Shown piece by piece: positions 10,487-20,787 of a stretch of DNA of 64,000 nucleotides (position 1 is its first letter; each line of letters begins with the position of its first letter). Location: positions 62,001 to 126,000 of the forward strand of contig NZ_QJTC01000009.1 in NCBI RefSeq assembly GCF_003217575.1. The letters run 5' to 3'. The stretch comes from Xylophilus ampelinus. GTDB lineage: Bacteria; Pseudomonadota; Gammaproteobacteria; Burkholderiales; Burkholderiaceae_C. The notes under the pieces are model-generated. The model worked only from the letters and a program-made list of their open reading frames with translations. It had not been told where the DNA came from and did no database searches. A program made the position numbers and the translations under genes.

Positions 10487-13380
10487 GCGCAGAAGACGGT
10501 CTTCCAGAGCCGCAGCACCGCGTCGCGCGATTCGGCCAGCGCGTCGGCGGCGACCTGGGTCGGTGCCTCGTCGAGCCGTGCCTGGTGCTGCACCCGGCGC
10601 AGCGCGCGGTAGGCATCGGCGGCACGCTCGCCCACGTCCGGCGGCAGCAGGCCCGCTTCTTCCGCGCGGCGCAGCAGGGTGATGTTGCCGCGGTTCTCGC
10701 GCAGGATGGGGTGTGCGGCCGATTCGGCCAGCACCAGGTACTGCATCGCGAATTCCACGTCGACCATGCCGCCGGCGCTGTGCTTCACGTCGAAGCGGCC
10801 GGCCTTCACCGGATGCGCGGCGCGCACCTTGTCGCGCATCGCGTGGATCTCCTGGCGCAGCGCCGCGGCGTCGCGCGGCGCGGTGATGACCGCCTCGCGC
10901 ACCTCTTCGAAGCGGGCCTGCAGGTCGGCCGGCGGCGGATCGGTGTCGGATGCCGATACCCGGCCGGTGGCGCCCGCCACCGGTGCGAAGCGCAGACAGC
11001 GCGCCCGCGTCATCGCCTGGTGTTCCCAGGTCCAGGCGGTGTTGCTGCCGCGCTTTTGCTGGTACTTGGCGAAGGCCGAGAAGCTGGTCACCAGCAGGCC
11101 CGAGCTGCCGTTGGGCCGCAGGGCCGTGTCGATCTCGTAGAGGTCGCCCTCGCCGGTCTTGACGGTCAGCCAGTGGATCAGCTTGCGCACGAAGTTGGCG
11201 TACACCTCGGGCGCGCGCTCGTCCTCGTCGTCGAAGACGAACACGATGTCCAGGTCGCTGCCGTAGCCCAGCTCCTTGCCGCCCAGCTTGCCGTAGCCGA
11301 TGACGGCGAAGCGGCCCAGCGCGTCGTCGGCCTCGCGGTGGCGGTTGCGCAGTCGCTCCCAGCACCAGCGGGCGGTGACGCGCAGCACGGTGTCGGCCAG
11401 CGCGCTCAGGTCGTCGGCCACCTGCTCGACGGTCAGGCGGCCCTCCACGTCGCGGGCCAGGGTGCGGAACACCTCGGCATGGTGGGCGCGGCGCAGCAGG
11501 TTGAGCAATGTCTCGTCGTCGTCCTCGGCGGTGGTGCGGACCGAGGCCAGCCGCTGCGCCAGTTCGCGCTCGAATTCGGCGGGCTGGAAGCGCTCGTAGA
11601 ACAGCGCCTCGCTCGCCAGCTCGTCGATCACGCCGGGGTGCTGCAGCAGGTAGCGGGCGGGCCACCTGGCCGCGCCCAGCAGCTGCAGCAGCCGCAGGTG
11701 GATCGCGGGCCGCTCCAGCAGCAGCGCCAGGTAGCTCTGGCGGCGCAGCAGCGGCTCGATCCAGCCGGCCATCTGCACCGCGGCCTCTTCGGTCACGCTG
11801 CCGTCGGCCACCCACTGCGCGGTGCGCTGCAGCAGCCGCACCAGGCGGGCCCGGTCCTCGTCGCGCAGGGCCTGCACCCGGGGGTGGCTGCGCCACTGGC
11901 CGACCCGCTCGCGCAGCCGCTCCGGCAGGCTCGCGACCAGCGTCTCGATGTCGGGCAGCGCCTCGGCCTTGCCGCGGTTGCAATGGCCCTTGGCGCACGT
12001 GCCGGCCTCGCCGCCCAGCAGCGTGTCGAACTCCTCGGCCACGAACTCGCGGTGCGCGTCCAGGTCGTGCAGGAACGGGCAGGCATGCGGGTAGCCCATG
12101 CTGCGGGCGATCCATTCCAGGTCGGCGTCCTGCGTCGGCAGCACATGGGTCTGCTGGTCGTCCAGGTACTGGATGCGGTGTTCGACCCGGCGCAGGAAGG
12201 TGTAGGCGCGGGCCATCGCGTCGGCCGTCTCCACCGGCATCAGGTCGGCCTGGGCCAGGCGCTGCAGCGCATCCAGGGTGGCGCGGCTGCGCAGCTCGGG
12301 AAACTGGCCGCCGCGCACCACCTGCAGCAGCTGCACGGTGAACTCGATCTCGCGGATGCCGCCGCGCGAGAGCTTCACATCGTTGGCCCGCTCGGGCTTG
12401 CCGGCGCAGCGGCGGGTGGCCTGCTCGCGGATCTGGCGGTGCAGGTTGCGCAGCGCGTCGAAGACGCTGTAGTCGAGATAGCGGCGAAAGACGAAGGGCA
12501 GCACCACCTGGCGCAGGCCGTGCACCGGCAGGGTCTCGACCGACGGGCCCAGGCAGCCGCGCGGCGCCACCACGCGGCTCTTGAGCCAGGCGAAGCGCTC
12601 CCACTCGCGGCCCTGCGCCTGGAAGTATTCCTCCAGCGCCGACAGCGACACCGCCGCCGGGCCCGAGTTGCCGTTGGGCCGCAGCATCAGGTCGACCCGG
12701 AACACGAAGCCGTGCTCGGTGGTGTCGCCGATCAGGCCGTAGACCGCCTTGACCGCGCGGGCGAAGTAGTCGTGGTTGGTGATGCGGCCGCCCGCATCGG
12801 CGCCGGCGATGCCGGCGGTCTCGCCGTCCTCGTCGTAGACGTAGACCAGGTCGATGTCGCTCGAGACGTTGAGTTCGCGCCCGCCCAGCTTGCCCATGCC
12901 GACCACCCACAGCTGCGAGCGGCTGCCGTCGGCGCACAGCGGCGCGCCGTGGCGGGCATCGAGTTCGGCGAAGGCCTCGGCGCAGGCGGCGTCGAGCGCC
13001 AGCTCGGCCAGCTCGGTCACCGCGCGGGTGACGACGCAGAGCGCCGCGTTCTCGTCGCAGTCGAGCCGCGCCAGCCGCTCCATCACCAGCTGCCGCAGGA
13101 TGCGCAAGGCCGCGTTGGTGGCATGGCCTTCGGCGCGGATCGCGGCCAGCGCGTCGGCCATGCGGGCCCGCGTCGGCTCGCCCGCGGGCAGCAGATGCAG
13201 CTGGCCCGCATAACGGCGCCGCAGCCGCTGCACGAAGCGGGCGTGCGACGCCCGATCGCCGGGCGTGAAGACGAAGGTTTCCGTGCGGCCGCAGCCGGTG
13301 GTGGCGGGTACCGCCGGCACGTCCGTCGCTCCTGCAACAGCGTGTTCCTGCGGCGAACCCTCGCCGATACCGCGGGTCAT
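10483..13380 (-). CDS. glnE: Bifunctional glutamine synthetase adenylyltransferase/deadenylase
   Basis: 965 residues from the ATG at 13380, which has an AGGA box about 5 nt upstream; a further in-frame start upstream lacks one. GlnE adenylylates and deadenylylates GlnA in response to PII and glutamine. Both nucleotidyltransferase domains are visible: the N-terminal deadenylylase with GMGKLGGRELNVSSDIDLVY and the C-terminal adenylylase with GYGKLGGKELGYGSDLDIVF, both carrying the DxD metal site. A GlnD-PII-type helical linker lies between them. It is divergent from yhdP with only about 25 bp between starts, so the promoters must overlap coding sequence. It is followed directly by rlpA. Confidence 0.95.
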   Translation of the reverse strand: MTRGIGEGSPQEHAVAGATDVPAVPATTGCGRTETFVFTPGDRASHARFVQRLRRRYAGQLHLLPAGEPTRARMADALAAIRAEGHATNAALRILRQLVMERLARLDCDENAALCVVTRAVTELAELALDAACAEAFAELDARHGAPLCADGSRSQLWVVGMGKLGGRELNVSSDIDLVYVYDEDGETAGIAGADAGGRITNHDYFARAVKAVYGLIGDTTEHGFVFRVDLMLRPNGNSGPAAVSLSALEEYFQAQGREWERFAWLKSRVVAPRGCLGPSVETLPVHGLRQVVLPFVFRRYLDYSVFDALRNLHRQIREQATRRCAGKPERANDVKLSRGGIREIEFTVQLLQVVRGGQFPELRSRATLDALQRLAQADLMPVETADAMARAYTFLRRVEHRIQYLDDQQTHVLPTQDADLEWIARSMGYPHACPFLHDLDAHREFVAEEFDTLLGGEAGTCAKGHCNRGKAEALPDIETLVASLPERLRERVGQWRSHPRVQALRDEDRARLVRLLQRTAQWVADGSVTEEAAVQMAGWIEPLLRRQSYLALLLERPAIHLRLLQLLGAARWPARYLLQHPGVIDELASEALFYERFQPAEFERELAQRLASVRTTAEDDDETLLNLLRRAHHAEVFRTLARDVEGRLTVEQVADDLSALADTVLRVTARWCWERLRNRHREADDALGRFAVIGYGKLGGKELGYGSDLDIVFVFDDEDERAPEVYANFVRKLIHWLTVKTGEGDLYEIDTALRPNGSSGLLVTSFSAFAKYQQKRGSNTAWTWEHQAMTRARCLRFAPVAGATGRVSASDTDPPPADLQARFEEVREAVITAPRDAAALRQEIHAMRDKVRAAHPVKAGRFDVKHSAGGMVDVEFAMQYLVLAESAAHPILRENRGNITLLRRAEEAGLLPPDVGERAADAYRALRRVQHQARLDEAPTQVAADALAESRDAVLRLWKTVFCA

Positions 13381-13405
13381 AATTCCTGCCCCATACAAGC
13401 CCAAC

Positions 13406-16400
13406 ATGAACGAACCGAAAGAGACCCCCTCTCGCATGCTGAAAACACTGGCTGCCGGGACGCGTGGACTCTTGTGGTCGTTGTGGGCCGCGTGGCTTTG
13501 CTTCTTTGTCGCCTGGGGGGCGTTGCACGGCTGGATTGTGCCGCGAATCGCGGATTACCGTCCCCGCATCGAGGCAGAGCTTGGCAAGGCGGTAGGGATG
13601 CCGGTGCGCATCGGCAGCATCACCGCCCGCTCGGGCGGGCTGGTGCCCTCCTTCTCGCTGGGCGATGTGCAGCTGCTCGACGCAGAGGGCCGCACCGCCC
13701 TGCGGCTGCCGCTGGTGGTGGCCGCACTCTCGCCGCGCTCGCTCTGGAACCGCGGCTTCGAGCAGCTCTACCTCGATGCGCCCGAGCTCGACGTGCGGCG
13801 CACCGCCGACGGCCGGATCCTCGTCGCCGGTCTCGATGTCGAGCGGATCCATCCGCACGGTGGCGGCAGCGCGGCCGACTGGCTCTTCACCCAGACCGAG
13901 GTGGTCGTGCGCAACGGCACGCTGCGCTGGACCGACGAGCAGCGTGCCGCACCGCCGCTCGCGCTGTCGAACGTGGACCTGTTGCTGCGCAACCGCCCCT
14001 GGCGCCATGCGCTGCGGATCGACGCCACGCCGCCTGCCGAGTGGGGCGAGCGCTTCCAGGTGGCGGGCCGCTTCCGCCAGCCGCTGCTGGCCGGCCGCAA
14101 CGGCCGCTGGCAGGACTGGATGGGCCAGCTCTACGGCGACTTCGGCCGGATCGACCTGTCGCGCCTGGGACAGTACGTGGACACCGCCGCGGTGGGCGGC
14201 ATCGCGCTGCAGGAGGCCCGTGGCGCGGTGCGCGTCTGGGCCGACGTGGACCACGCCCGCGTCACCGGCGGCATGGTGGACGTGGCGCTGCCCACGCTGG
14301 ACCTGCAGGCCGCGGCCCCCCTGCAGCCGCTGGCCCTGACCCGGGTGCAGGGCCGCTTCACCGGCCACCGCCGGATGGCCGGTACGCAGGACTTCGACCT
14401 CGCGGTGCAGGGCCTGCAGTTCGATGCGGGTGACACGCTGCACTGGAAGGGCGGCAGCGCCGACCTGCGCTACACCGCCGCCCACGACAGCCAGCCCGCC
14501 CGCGGCGAGCTGCGGGCCGACGGCATCGATCTGGGCGCGCTGGCCACCCTGGCCGCCCGACTTCCGCTGGGCGACGACACGCACCGCCTGCTGGCCGACC
14601 ATGCACCCACCGGCCTGCTCGAGACGCTGCAGGCGCGCTGGGAAGGCGAAGGCGCCGCGCTGCGCAGCTACCAGGCCACCGGCCGCGCCAGCCGCCTGGG
14701 CGTCGAGGCGCTGGCCGCGCCCGCCTCGGCCCAGGCGGCCGCCGTGGCCGTGGCCGAGGCGGTGGCCGTCGCGGCGCGGGTCGATGCGGTGCGGCCCGCC
14801 GGCACGCCGCCCACCCCTGTCCATGCGCTTCCGCCGGTCGGCACGCCGGGCGTGCGCAACGCGGCGGTGGATTTCGACCTGAGCCACACCGGCGGCACGG
14901 TGCAGCTCGCTATCGACGACGGCGTGCTCGAATTCCCCGGCGTCTTCGAGGAGCCCCGCGTGCCGATCGCGATGCTGCGCGCCGAGGCCCGCTGGAAGAT
15001 CGACGGCCGCGCCATCGCGGTCGAGGTGCCCCGGCTGCGCTTCTCCAACGCCGACGCGGCCGGCGAGGCGCAGGCCCGCTGGCACACCGCCGACGCGACG
15101 CCGGCACCCGCCGGCACCACGGGCGTGCCGCACGATCCGCGCTTCCCCGGCGTGCTCGACCTCACCGGCAGCCTGCAGCGCGCCGACGGCACCCGGGTCC
15201 ACCGCTACCTGCCGCAGGTGATCCCGCAGGAGGTGCGCCACTACGTGCGCGACGCTGTGCAGGCCGGCTCCGCCAGCGGCGTACAGTTCAAGGTGCGGGG
15301 CGACCTGCGCCACATGCCGTTCGCCGATCCGAAGCAGGGCGATTTCCGGATCGCTGCCAGGATCCACGATGCGCGCTTCGCCTATGTGCCCACCGCGATC
15401 CAGCCGGCGGGCGAGACCCCGTGGCAGGTGCTGTCGCCGCTGTCGGCCGAGCTGGTCTTCGAGCGCAACGGCATGGAGATCCGCAACGGCACCGGCCGCA
15501 TCGGCCTGCCGGGCCGCACCTCGGAGCTGCGGGTGACGCGGGCCGAGGCGCGCATTCCCGACCTGTCGCGCGCGGTGGTCGAGGTGAAGGCCGAGGCGCA
15601 GGGCCCGCTGGCCGAGATGCTGGCGGCGGTCAACGGCTCGCCGGTCGCCACGCTCACTGCCGGTGCGCTGCAGGAGGCGACCGCCACCGGCCCGGCGCAG
15701 CTCGCGCTCGGCCTGCAACTCCCGCTGGCCGATCTGCGGCATTCCCGCATCCAGGGCCGGTTGGTGCTGGACGGCAACGACCTGCGGCTGGCCGCGGCGG
15801 CCCCGCCGATGACCCGCGCCCAAGGCACCGTGGCCTTCACCGAGACCGGCTTCACCATCAGCAACGCCCAAGCGCGGATGCTGGGCGGCGAGAGCCGCAT
15901 CGACGGCAGCATGCGCACCGCCGGTGCCGCCGCGGCCCATGCGGTGCTGCCGGCGATCGGCCCGGCCGCCCGCCCGGCGGTACGGACCGCCGGCCCCGCG
16001 CTGCCGGCCGATGCGGTGCTGGCGGTGCGCGCCCAGGGCACGGTGAGCGCCGAGGGCCTGCGCGCCGCGAAGGAGCTGGGCCTGGTCGCGCGCCTGGCCG
16101 AGCATGCCGACGGCGCCACCGACTACAGCGCCAGCATCGGCCTGCGCCAGGGTCGGCCCGAGGTGACGGTGGCCAGCAGCCTGCAGGGCCTTGCGCTGGA
16201 CCTGCCGGCACCGGTGGGCAAGGCCGCGTCGGCCAGCCTGCCGCTGCGCTTCGAGAACACCGTGCTGGCCGCCGCCGGTGCGGGCGCCGCGGCCGGCGGC
16301 TCCGCGACGCGCGACCGGGTGCTGCTGGAGCTGGGCCGCGTCGCGGCGGTGGAGTACGAGCGCGACATCTCCGGCGCCACGCCGGTGGTGCTGCGCGGCG

Positions 16401-17749
16401 GCATCGGCATCGGCCTGGACGAGGGCGACCACGCGCCGGTGGCCGACCAGGGCGTGGCCGCCAGCGTGCGGCTGGGCGCGCTCGACATCGATGCCTGGGA
16501 CCGGGTCGTGTCCGGCGCCACCGGCTCCAGTCGCCACGACAGGATGGCCGCGCCCCACCGGGCCGGCGACACGCCGCAGGCCGGCGCGGAAGGCTACCTG
16601 CCCGACACGCTGGCGGTGCGCGCCGAATCGATCACCTTCCAGGGCCGCACCCTGCACAACGTGGTGGCCGGCGGATCGCGCAGCGGCCCGGTCTGGCGGG
16701 CCAACGTGGAGACCGACGAGTTGAACGGCTATGTCGAGTACCGCCAGGCGGCCGATGCGGTGCCCTCGCGCGTCTTCGCGCGGCTGGCGCGGCTGCGGGT
16801 GCCGCAGAGCTCGGCCAGCGAGGTCGAATCGTTGCTCGAGGACGGTACGCCCGGCGCCGACCCGTCCGCGCTGCCGGCGCTCGACATCGTGGTGGACGAT
16901 TTCGAACTCAAGGGCCGTGCGCTCGGCCGGCTGGAGGTCGATGCGCTGCACCGCGCCGCGGCCGACGACGGCGCCAACGATTGGCACCTCAACAAGCTCA
17001 ACCTGAGCCTGCCCGAGGCCACCTTCGCCGCCACCGGCAACTGGCGGCGCACCGGCGAGGGCGCGGCCCGCGCGCGTCGCACCGCGATGCAGTTCCGGCT
17101 CGACATCCGCGACGCCGGCCAGCTGCTCGGCCGCTTCGGCATGCCCGGCGTGGTTCGGCGCGGCGCGGGCCGGCTGCAGGGTTCGGTCGGCTGGGACGGC
17201 TCGCCCTTCGGCCCCGACTATCCCTCGATGGCGGGGCAGCTCAACCTGGCGGTGGAATCGGGCCAGTTCCTGAAGGCCGATCCGGGGCTGGCCAAGCTGC
17301 TGAGCGTGCTGTCGCTGCAATCCTTACCGCGTCGGCTGGCGCTCGATTTCCGCGACGTGTTCAGCGAGGGCTTCGCCTTCGACTTCGTGCGCGGCGACGT
17401 GAAGATCGCCAGCGGCATCGCCCGCACCAACAACCTGCAGATGAAGGGCGTCAACGCCGCGGTGCTGATGGACGGCCAGGCCGACCTGGCGCACGAGACC
17501 CAGAACCTGCGGGTGGTGGTGGTGCCGGAGATCAACGCCGGCACCGCGTCGCTGGTGGCGGCGGTGATCAACCCGGCGGTGGGCCTGGGCACCTTCCTGG
17601 CGCAGGTCTTCCTGCGCGGCCCGCTGATCGAGGCGGCCACCCAGGAGTTCCACATCACCGGCGGCTGGACCGACCCGAAGATCGCCAAGCTGAGCGGCCG
17701 CGAGCGCCTGGGTCGCGGCGCGCCGTCGGCCGAGCCGCAGATGCCCTGA
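13406..17749 (+). CDS. yhdP: YhdP family protein (AsmA-like, TIGR02099)
   Basis: Large envelope protein of 1447 residues, proposed in Enterobacteria to help move phospholipid between inner and outer membranes. One N-terminal transmembrane helix (LLWSLWAAWLCFFVAWGAL) is followed by a long periplasmic body with DUF3971 and an AsmA C-terminal region, including DVFSEGFAFDFVRGDV and INPAVGLGTFLAQ. Start uncertain: the ATG at 13406 gives an N-terminus like other Comamonadaceae members, while the ATG at 13436 has AAAGAGA 11 nt upstream. An Ala/Val/Pro-rich stretch near residues 440-475 looks like a lineage-specific insertion. The nitrilase gene follows after 48 bp. Confidence 0.9.
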   Translation: MNEPKETPSRMLKTLAAGTRGLLWSLWAAWLCFFVAWGALHGWIVPRIADYRPRIEAELGKAVGMPVRIGSITARSGGLVPSFSLGDVQLLDAEGRTALRLPLVVAALSPRSLWNRGFEQLYLDAPELDVRRTADGRILVAGLDVERIHPHGGGSAADWLFTQTEVVVRNGTLRWTDEQRAAPPLALSNVDLLLRNRPWRHALRIDATPPAEWGERFQVAGRFRQPLLAGRNGRWQDWMGQLYGDFGRIDLSRLGQYVDTAAVGGIALQEARGAVRVWADVDHARVTGGMVDVALPTLDLQAAAPLQPLALTRVQGRFTGHRRMAGTQDFDLAVQGLQFDAGDTLHWKGGSADLRYTAAHDSQPARGELRADGIDLGALATLAARLPLGDDTHRLLADHAPTGLLETLQARWEGEGAALRSYQATGRASRLGVEALAAPASAQAAAVAVAEAVAVAARVDAVRPAGTPPTPVHALPPVGTPGVRNAAVDFDLSHTGGTVQLAIDDGVLEFPGVFEEPRVPIAMLRAEARWKIDGRAIAVEVPRLRFSNADAAGEAQARWHTADATPAPAGTTGVPHDPRFPGVLDLTGSLQRADGTRVHRYLPQVIPQEVRHYVRDAVQAGSASGVQFKVRGDLRHMPFADPKQGDFRIAARIHDARFAYVPTAIQPAGETPWQVLSPLSAELVFERNGMEIRNGTGRIGLPGRTSELRVTRAEARIPDLSRAVVEVKAEAQGPLAEMLAAVNGSPVATLTAGALQEATATGPAQLALGLQLPLADLRHSRIQGRLVLDGNDLRLAAAAPPMTRAQGTVAFTETGFTISNAQARMLGGESRIDGSMRTAGAAAAHAVLPAIGPAARPAVRTAGPALPADAVLAVRAQGTVSAEGLRAAKELGLVARLAEHADGATDYSASIGLRQGRPEVTVASSLQGLALDLPAPVGKAASASLPLRFENTVLAAAGAGAAAGGSATRDRVLLELGRVAAVEYERDISGATPVVLRGGIGIGLDEGDHAPVADQGVAASVRLGALDIDAWDRVVSGATGSSRHDRMAAPHRAGDTPQAGAEGYLPDTLAVRAESITFQGRTLHNVVAGGSRSGPVWRANVETDELNGYVEYRQAADAVPSRVFARLARLRVPQSSASEVESLLEDGTPGADPSALPALDIVVDDFELKGRALGRLEVDALHRAAADDGANDWHLNKLNLSLPEATFAATGNWRRTGEGAARARRTAMQFRLDIRDAGQLLGRFGMPGVVRRGAGRLQGSVGWDGSPFGPDYPSMAGQLNLAVESGQFLKADPGLAKLLSVLSLQSLPRRLALDFRDVFSEGFAFDFVRGDVKIASGIARTNNLQMKGVNAAVLMDGQADLAHETQNLRVVVVPEINAGTASLVAAVINPAVGLGTFLAQVFLRGPLIEAATQEFHITGGWTDPKIAKLSGRERLGRGAPSAEPQMP

Positions 17750-17797
17750 GAAGCATTCACAGCTTCTGAGCCGTCCGCTGTACCGAAGGAGAAGTCC

Positions 17798-18613
17798 ATG
17801 CACATCGCCGCCCTCCAGATGGTGTCGGGAACCGATCTCGCCGCCAACCTGCGCGCCGCGCGCACTTTGCTCGAAGAGGCCGCCGGCATCGGCGCCGAGC
17901 TGGCGGTGCTGCCCGAGTATTTCTGCTTGCTGGGCCAGCGCGACACCGACAAGCTCGCGCTGCAGGAGCCGTTCGGCCGCGGCCCGATCCAGGACTTCCT
18001 GGCGACCGCCGCGCGCGAGCTGGACCTGTGGATCGCCGGCGGTACCCTGCCGATCGCCACCGACGATCCGGCGCATGCCCACAACACGCTGCTGGTGTTC
18101 GGCCCCGACGGCCACTGCGCGGCCCGCTACGACAAGATGCATCTCTTTCGCTTCGACGACGGCCAGACCGCCTTCGACGAGGCGCGCACCCTGGTGCCCG
18201 GCGGCGCGCCGGTGACGTTCGAGCTGCCGTCGCGCGACGGGCACCGCTGGCGGATCGGCCTGTCGGTCTGCTACGACCTGCGCTTTCCCGAGCTGTACCG
18301 CCACTACGCGGCCGAGGGCTGCGACCTGCTGCTGGTGCCCAGCGCCTTCACCCATGTGACCGGCGAGGCGCACTGGGAACTGCTGCTGCGCGCCCGCGCG
18401 GTCGAGAATCTGGCGTACGTCTGCGCCGCGGCGCAGGGCGGCCTGCATGCCAACGGCCGCCGCACCTGGGGGCACAGCATGCTGGTCGATGCCTGGGGCG
18501 GCGTGCTCGCGCAGCAGGCCACCGGTGCCGGCGTGGTGCCGGCACAACTCGATGCCACGCGGCTGCGCCAGTCGCGCACCCGGTTGCCGGCCCTGGGCCA
18601 CCGCCGGCTGTGA
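17798..18613 (+). CDS. Carbon-nitrogen hydrolase (Nit/omega-amidase-like)
   Basis: Cytoplasmic amidase of the nitrilase superfamily, 271 residues. The Glu-Lys-Cys triad is visible: E40 in VLPEYF, K113 in YDKMHLF and C158 in SVCYDLRFPELY. The pattern is that of the Nit1/NitFhit branch, whose members deaminate deaminated glutathione or act on omega-amides; the exact substrate cannot be read here. A good Shine-Dalgarno (aaggagaag) precedes the ATG. Its TGA overlaps the GTG of the following histidine kinase. In many betaproteobacteria this gene follows yhdP, so the linkage probably reflects ancestral order rather than a shared pathway. Confidence 0.92.
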   Translation: MHIAALQMVSGTDLAANLRAARTLLEEAAGIGAELAVLPEYFCLLGQRDTDKLALQEPFGRGPIQDFLATAARELDLWIAGGTLPIATDDPAHAHNTLLVFGPDGHCAARYDKMHLFRFDDGQTAFDEARTLVPGGAPVTFELPSRDGHRWRIGLSVCYDLRFPELYRHYAAEGCDLLLVPSAFTHVTGEAHWELLLRARAVENLAYVCAAAQGGLHANGRRTWGHSMLVDAWGGVLAQQATGAGVVPAQLDATRLRQSRTRLPALGHRRL

Positions 18614-20772
18614 GCGGCACGGCGCAACCCGCCGCCGTCGGCACCGACCCCGACACGCTGCGCGTGCCGCCGCCGGCCCCGGCGGATGCCGGCGCGCAGG
18701 CGCTGCCCGCCGCGGCGCGGTGGCTGCTGCGGCTGCCCGGCTCCTGGCGGCGCTGGTCGCTGTGGCTGCTGCTGGCGGTGCTGGTGGTCGTGATGCTCGG
18801 CATCCTGGTCTGGCTGGCCGGCCGCTACGAGGCGAGCCAGGTGCAGAGCCGGGTGGAGCGCGACGTGAGCGACGCGGTGGCCGACGTGCGCACCGCGCTG
18901 GCCCGCAACCTGCAGAGCCTGCAGGCGCTGCAGTCGGCCAACCCGACGCACGACGCCTGGATCGCCGCGGCCGGCGAGCTGATGCTGCGCCAGCGCGAGT
19001 TCGTGCGGATCGAGTGGCGCGGCACCGCCATGCGTCTGCGGGTGCATTCCGACACGCCCTACCGCGGCCTGGCGCTGGACACGCCCGCCACCGAGATGCC
19101 GGCCGACATGCAGCTGACCTGCGCCTCGGCCCGGCGCCTGGGCGCCCCGGCCTACTCGCCGAGCTACTTCGTGCCGCATATCGACGGCCTGGGCCTGGGC
19201 CTGGGCCTGGAGGTGGTGCACCTGTGCCTGCCGCTCACCGAAGGCATGCAGCCCACGGGCTACCTGGTCGTCACCTACGGCCTGCCGGAGATCTTGTCCG
19301 ACCTGATCGGCACCCAGATCAGCCGCCACCAGGACATCTCGTTCACCGAGCCCGACGGCACCCGCCTGGCCTCCATGCACGGCGCGCTGCGGCGCGGCAC
19401 GCGGGTGTTCAGCGGCCAGCAGCTGCTGGACCTGCCCGGCAGCGCGCTGGTGCTGCGCATCGACAACTGGCCCGGCGCGCCGAGCGTGTTCCCCAACGTG
19501 CTCACCGCGCTGGTCACCTTCATGTCGATCGCGCTGGTCACGGTGCTGGTCATGCTGGCGAAGGACAACCGGCTGCGGCTGCGCGCCGAGCACGACCTGG
19601 CCGATGCGCTGGCCTTCCGCAAGGCGATGGAGGATTCGCTGGTCACCGGCCTGCGCGCCCGCGACCTGGAGGGGCGCATCACCTACGTCAACCCGGCCTT
19701 CTGCAAGATGGTCGGCTTCGCGCCCGAGGCGCTGCTGGGCCGCTCCGGTGCGCCGCCCTACTGGCCGCCCGAGCATGCCGACCACTATCTGCGCCGCCAG
19801 GCGACCCGCTTCGCCGGCGAGCTGCCGCCGCGCCACGGCTTCGAATCGGTCTTCATGCGGCAGGACGGCACCCGGTTTCCGGTGCTGATCATCGAAGCGC
19901 CGCTGATCAATGTGCAGGGGCTGCACACCGGCTGGATGGGCGCGTTCCTGGACCTGAGCGAGCAGCGCCGGATCGAGGAGCTTTCCCGCGCCAGCCACGA
20001 GCGGCTGCAGGCGACGGCGCGGCTCGCCACCGTCGGCGAGATGGCCTCGCTCCTGAGCCACGAGCTGAACCAGCCGCTGGCCGCCATCGCCAGCTATGCC
20101 ACCGGCTCGCTCAACCTGCTGCAGCAGGACCCGGGCAGCGCCGGCGCCACCGGCCCGCACGACGCCGACATCGCGGTCGCGATGCGGCGCATCTCCGAGC
20201 AGGCCGACCGCGCCGGCCGGGTGATCCGCAGCGTGCACGACTTCGTGCGCCGACGCGACCAGGCCAGGGAGGCGACCGACCCGCGCGATTTGCTCGAATC
20301 GATCATGCCGCTGGCGAGCCTGCAGGCGCGCAAGCTGGACCTGGAGATGCACACCGTGCTGGAGCCTGGGCTGCCGCTGGTGCTGTGCGACCGCACGATG
20401 GTCGAGCAGGTGCTGCTCAACCTCGCCCGCAACGCGATGCAGTCGATGGACGGGGCCGCGGCCGGGGCCGTCGTGCTGCGGGTCGATTTCGGGATCCGGC
20501 GCGTCGCGGGCGGTGCCGGTGCCGGTGCCGGTGCCGGGCAGCGCGGCGGCTGGGTGCTGTTCACCGTGGCCGACCGCGGCCCCGGCATCGCGCCCGAGGT
20601 GGCGGCGCAGCTCTTCACCCCCTTCTTCACCACCAAGCGAGAAGGCATGGGCCTGGGCCTGAGCCTGTGCCGCACGGTGGTGGAGCAGCACGGCGGCGTG
20701 CTCGACTACGCGCCGAACCCCGCGGGCGGTACGATCTTTTCTTTCACCTTGCCGGCCGTCGGGCCGCAATGA
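18610..20772 (+). CDS. PAS-domain sensor histidine kinase
   Basis: 720-residue membrane kinase. Start GTG at 18610 overlaps the preceding stop (GTGA). A transmembrane helix at about residues 52-72 (WSLWLLLAVLVVVMLGILVWL) and a second near 300-318 bracket a periplasmic sensor of about 230 residues. Then comes a PAS domain (ITYVNPAFCKMVGFAPEALL), a HisKA box with H484 (LLSHELNQPLAAIASYATG) and a HATPase domain with N box NLARNAMQSM and G boxes DRGPGIAPEV and GMGLGLSLC. The architecture resembles FixL/DctB-type kinases. Its partner is the LuxR-type regulator 15 bp downstream. A (GGTGCC)n tract at 20512-20538 adds an Ala-Gly repeat inside the ATPase domain. The ligand is unknown. Confidence 0.92.
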   Translation: MSGTAQPAAVGTDPDTLRVPPPAPADAGAQALPAAARWLLRLPGSWRRWSLWLLLAVLVVVMLGILVWLAGRYEASQVQSRVERDVSDAVADVRTALARNLQSLQALQSANPTHDAWIAAAGELMLRQREFVRIEWRGTAMRLRVHSDTPYRGLALDTPATEMPADMQLTCASARRLGAPAYSPSYFVPHIDGLGLGLGLEVVHLCLPLTEGMQPTGYLVVTYGLPEILSDLIGTQISRHQDISFTEPDGTRLASMHGALRRGTRVFSGQQLLDLPGSALVLRIDNWPGAPSVFPNVLTALVTFMSIALVTVLVMLAKDNRLRLRAEHDLADALAFRKAMEDSLVTGLRARDLEGRITYVNPAFCKMVGFAPEALLGRSGAPPYWPPEHADHYLRRQATRFAGELPPRHGFESVFMRQDGTRFPVLIIEAPLINVQGLHTGWMGAFLDLSEQRRIEELSRASHERLQATARLATVGEMASLLSHELNQPLAAIASYATGSLNLLQQDPGSAGATGPHDADIAVAMRRISEQADRAGRVIRSVHDFVRRRDQAREATDPRDLLESIMPLASLQARKLDLEMHTVLEPGLPLVLCDRTMVEQVLLNLARNAMQSMDGAAAGAVVLRVDFGIRRVAGGAGAGAGAGQRGGWVLFTVADRGPGIAPEVAAQLFTPFFTTKREGMGLGLSLCRTVVEQHGGVLDYAPNPAGGTIFSFTLPAVGPQ

Positions 20773-20787
20773 CAGGCACGCACTGCG

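Noticed and set aside
9113..17320. A minus-strand open frame of over 2700 codons covering rlpA, glnE and yhdP regions
   Set aside because: Only its last 457 codons are a protein (RlpA). The rest is the antisense or alternate frame of glnE and yhdP in G+C-rich DNA.
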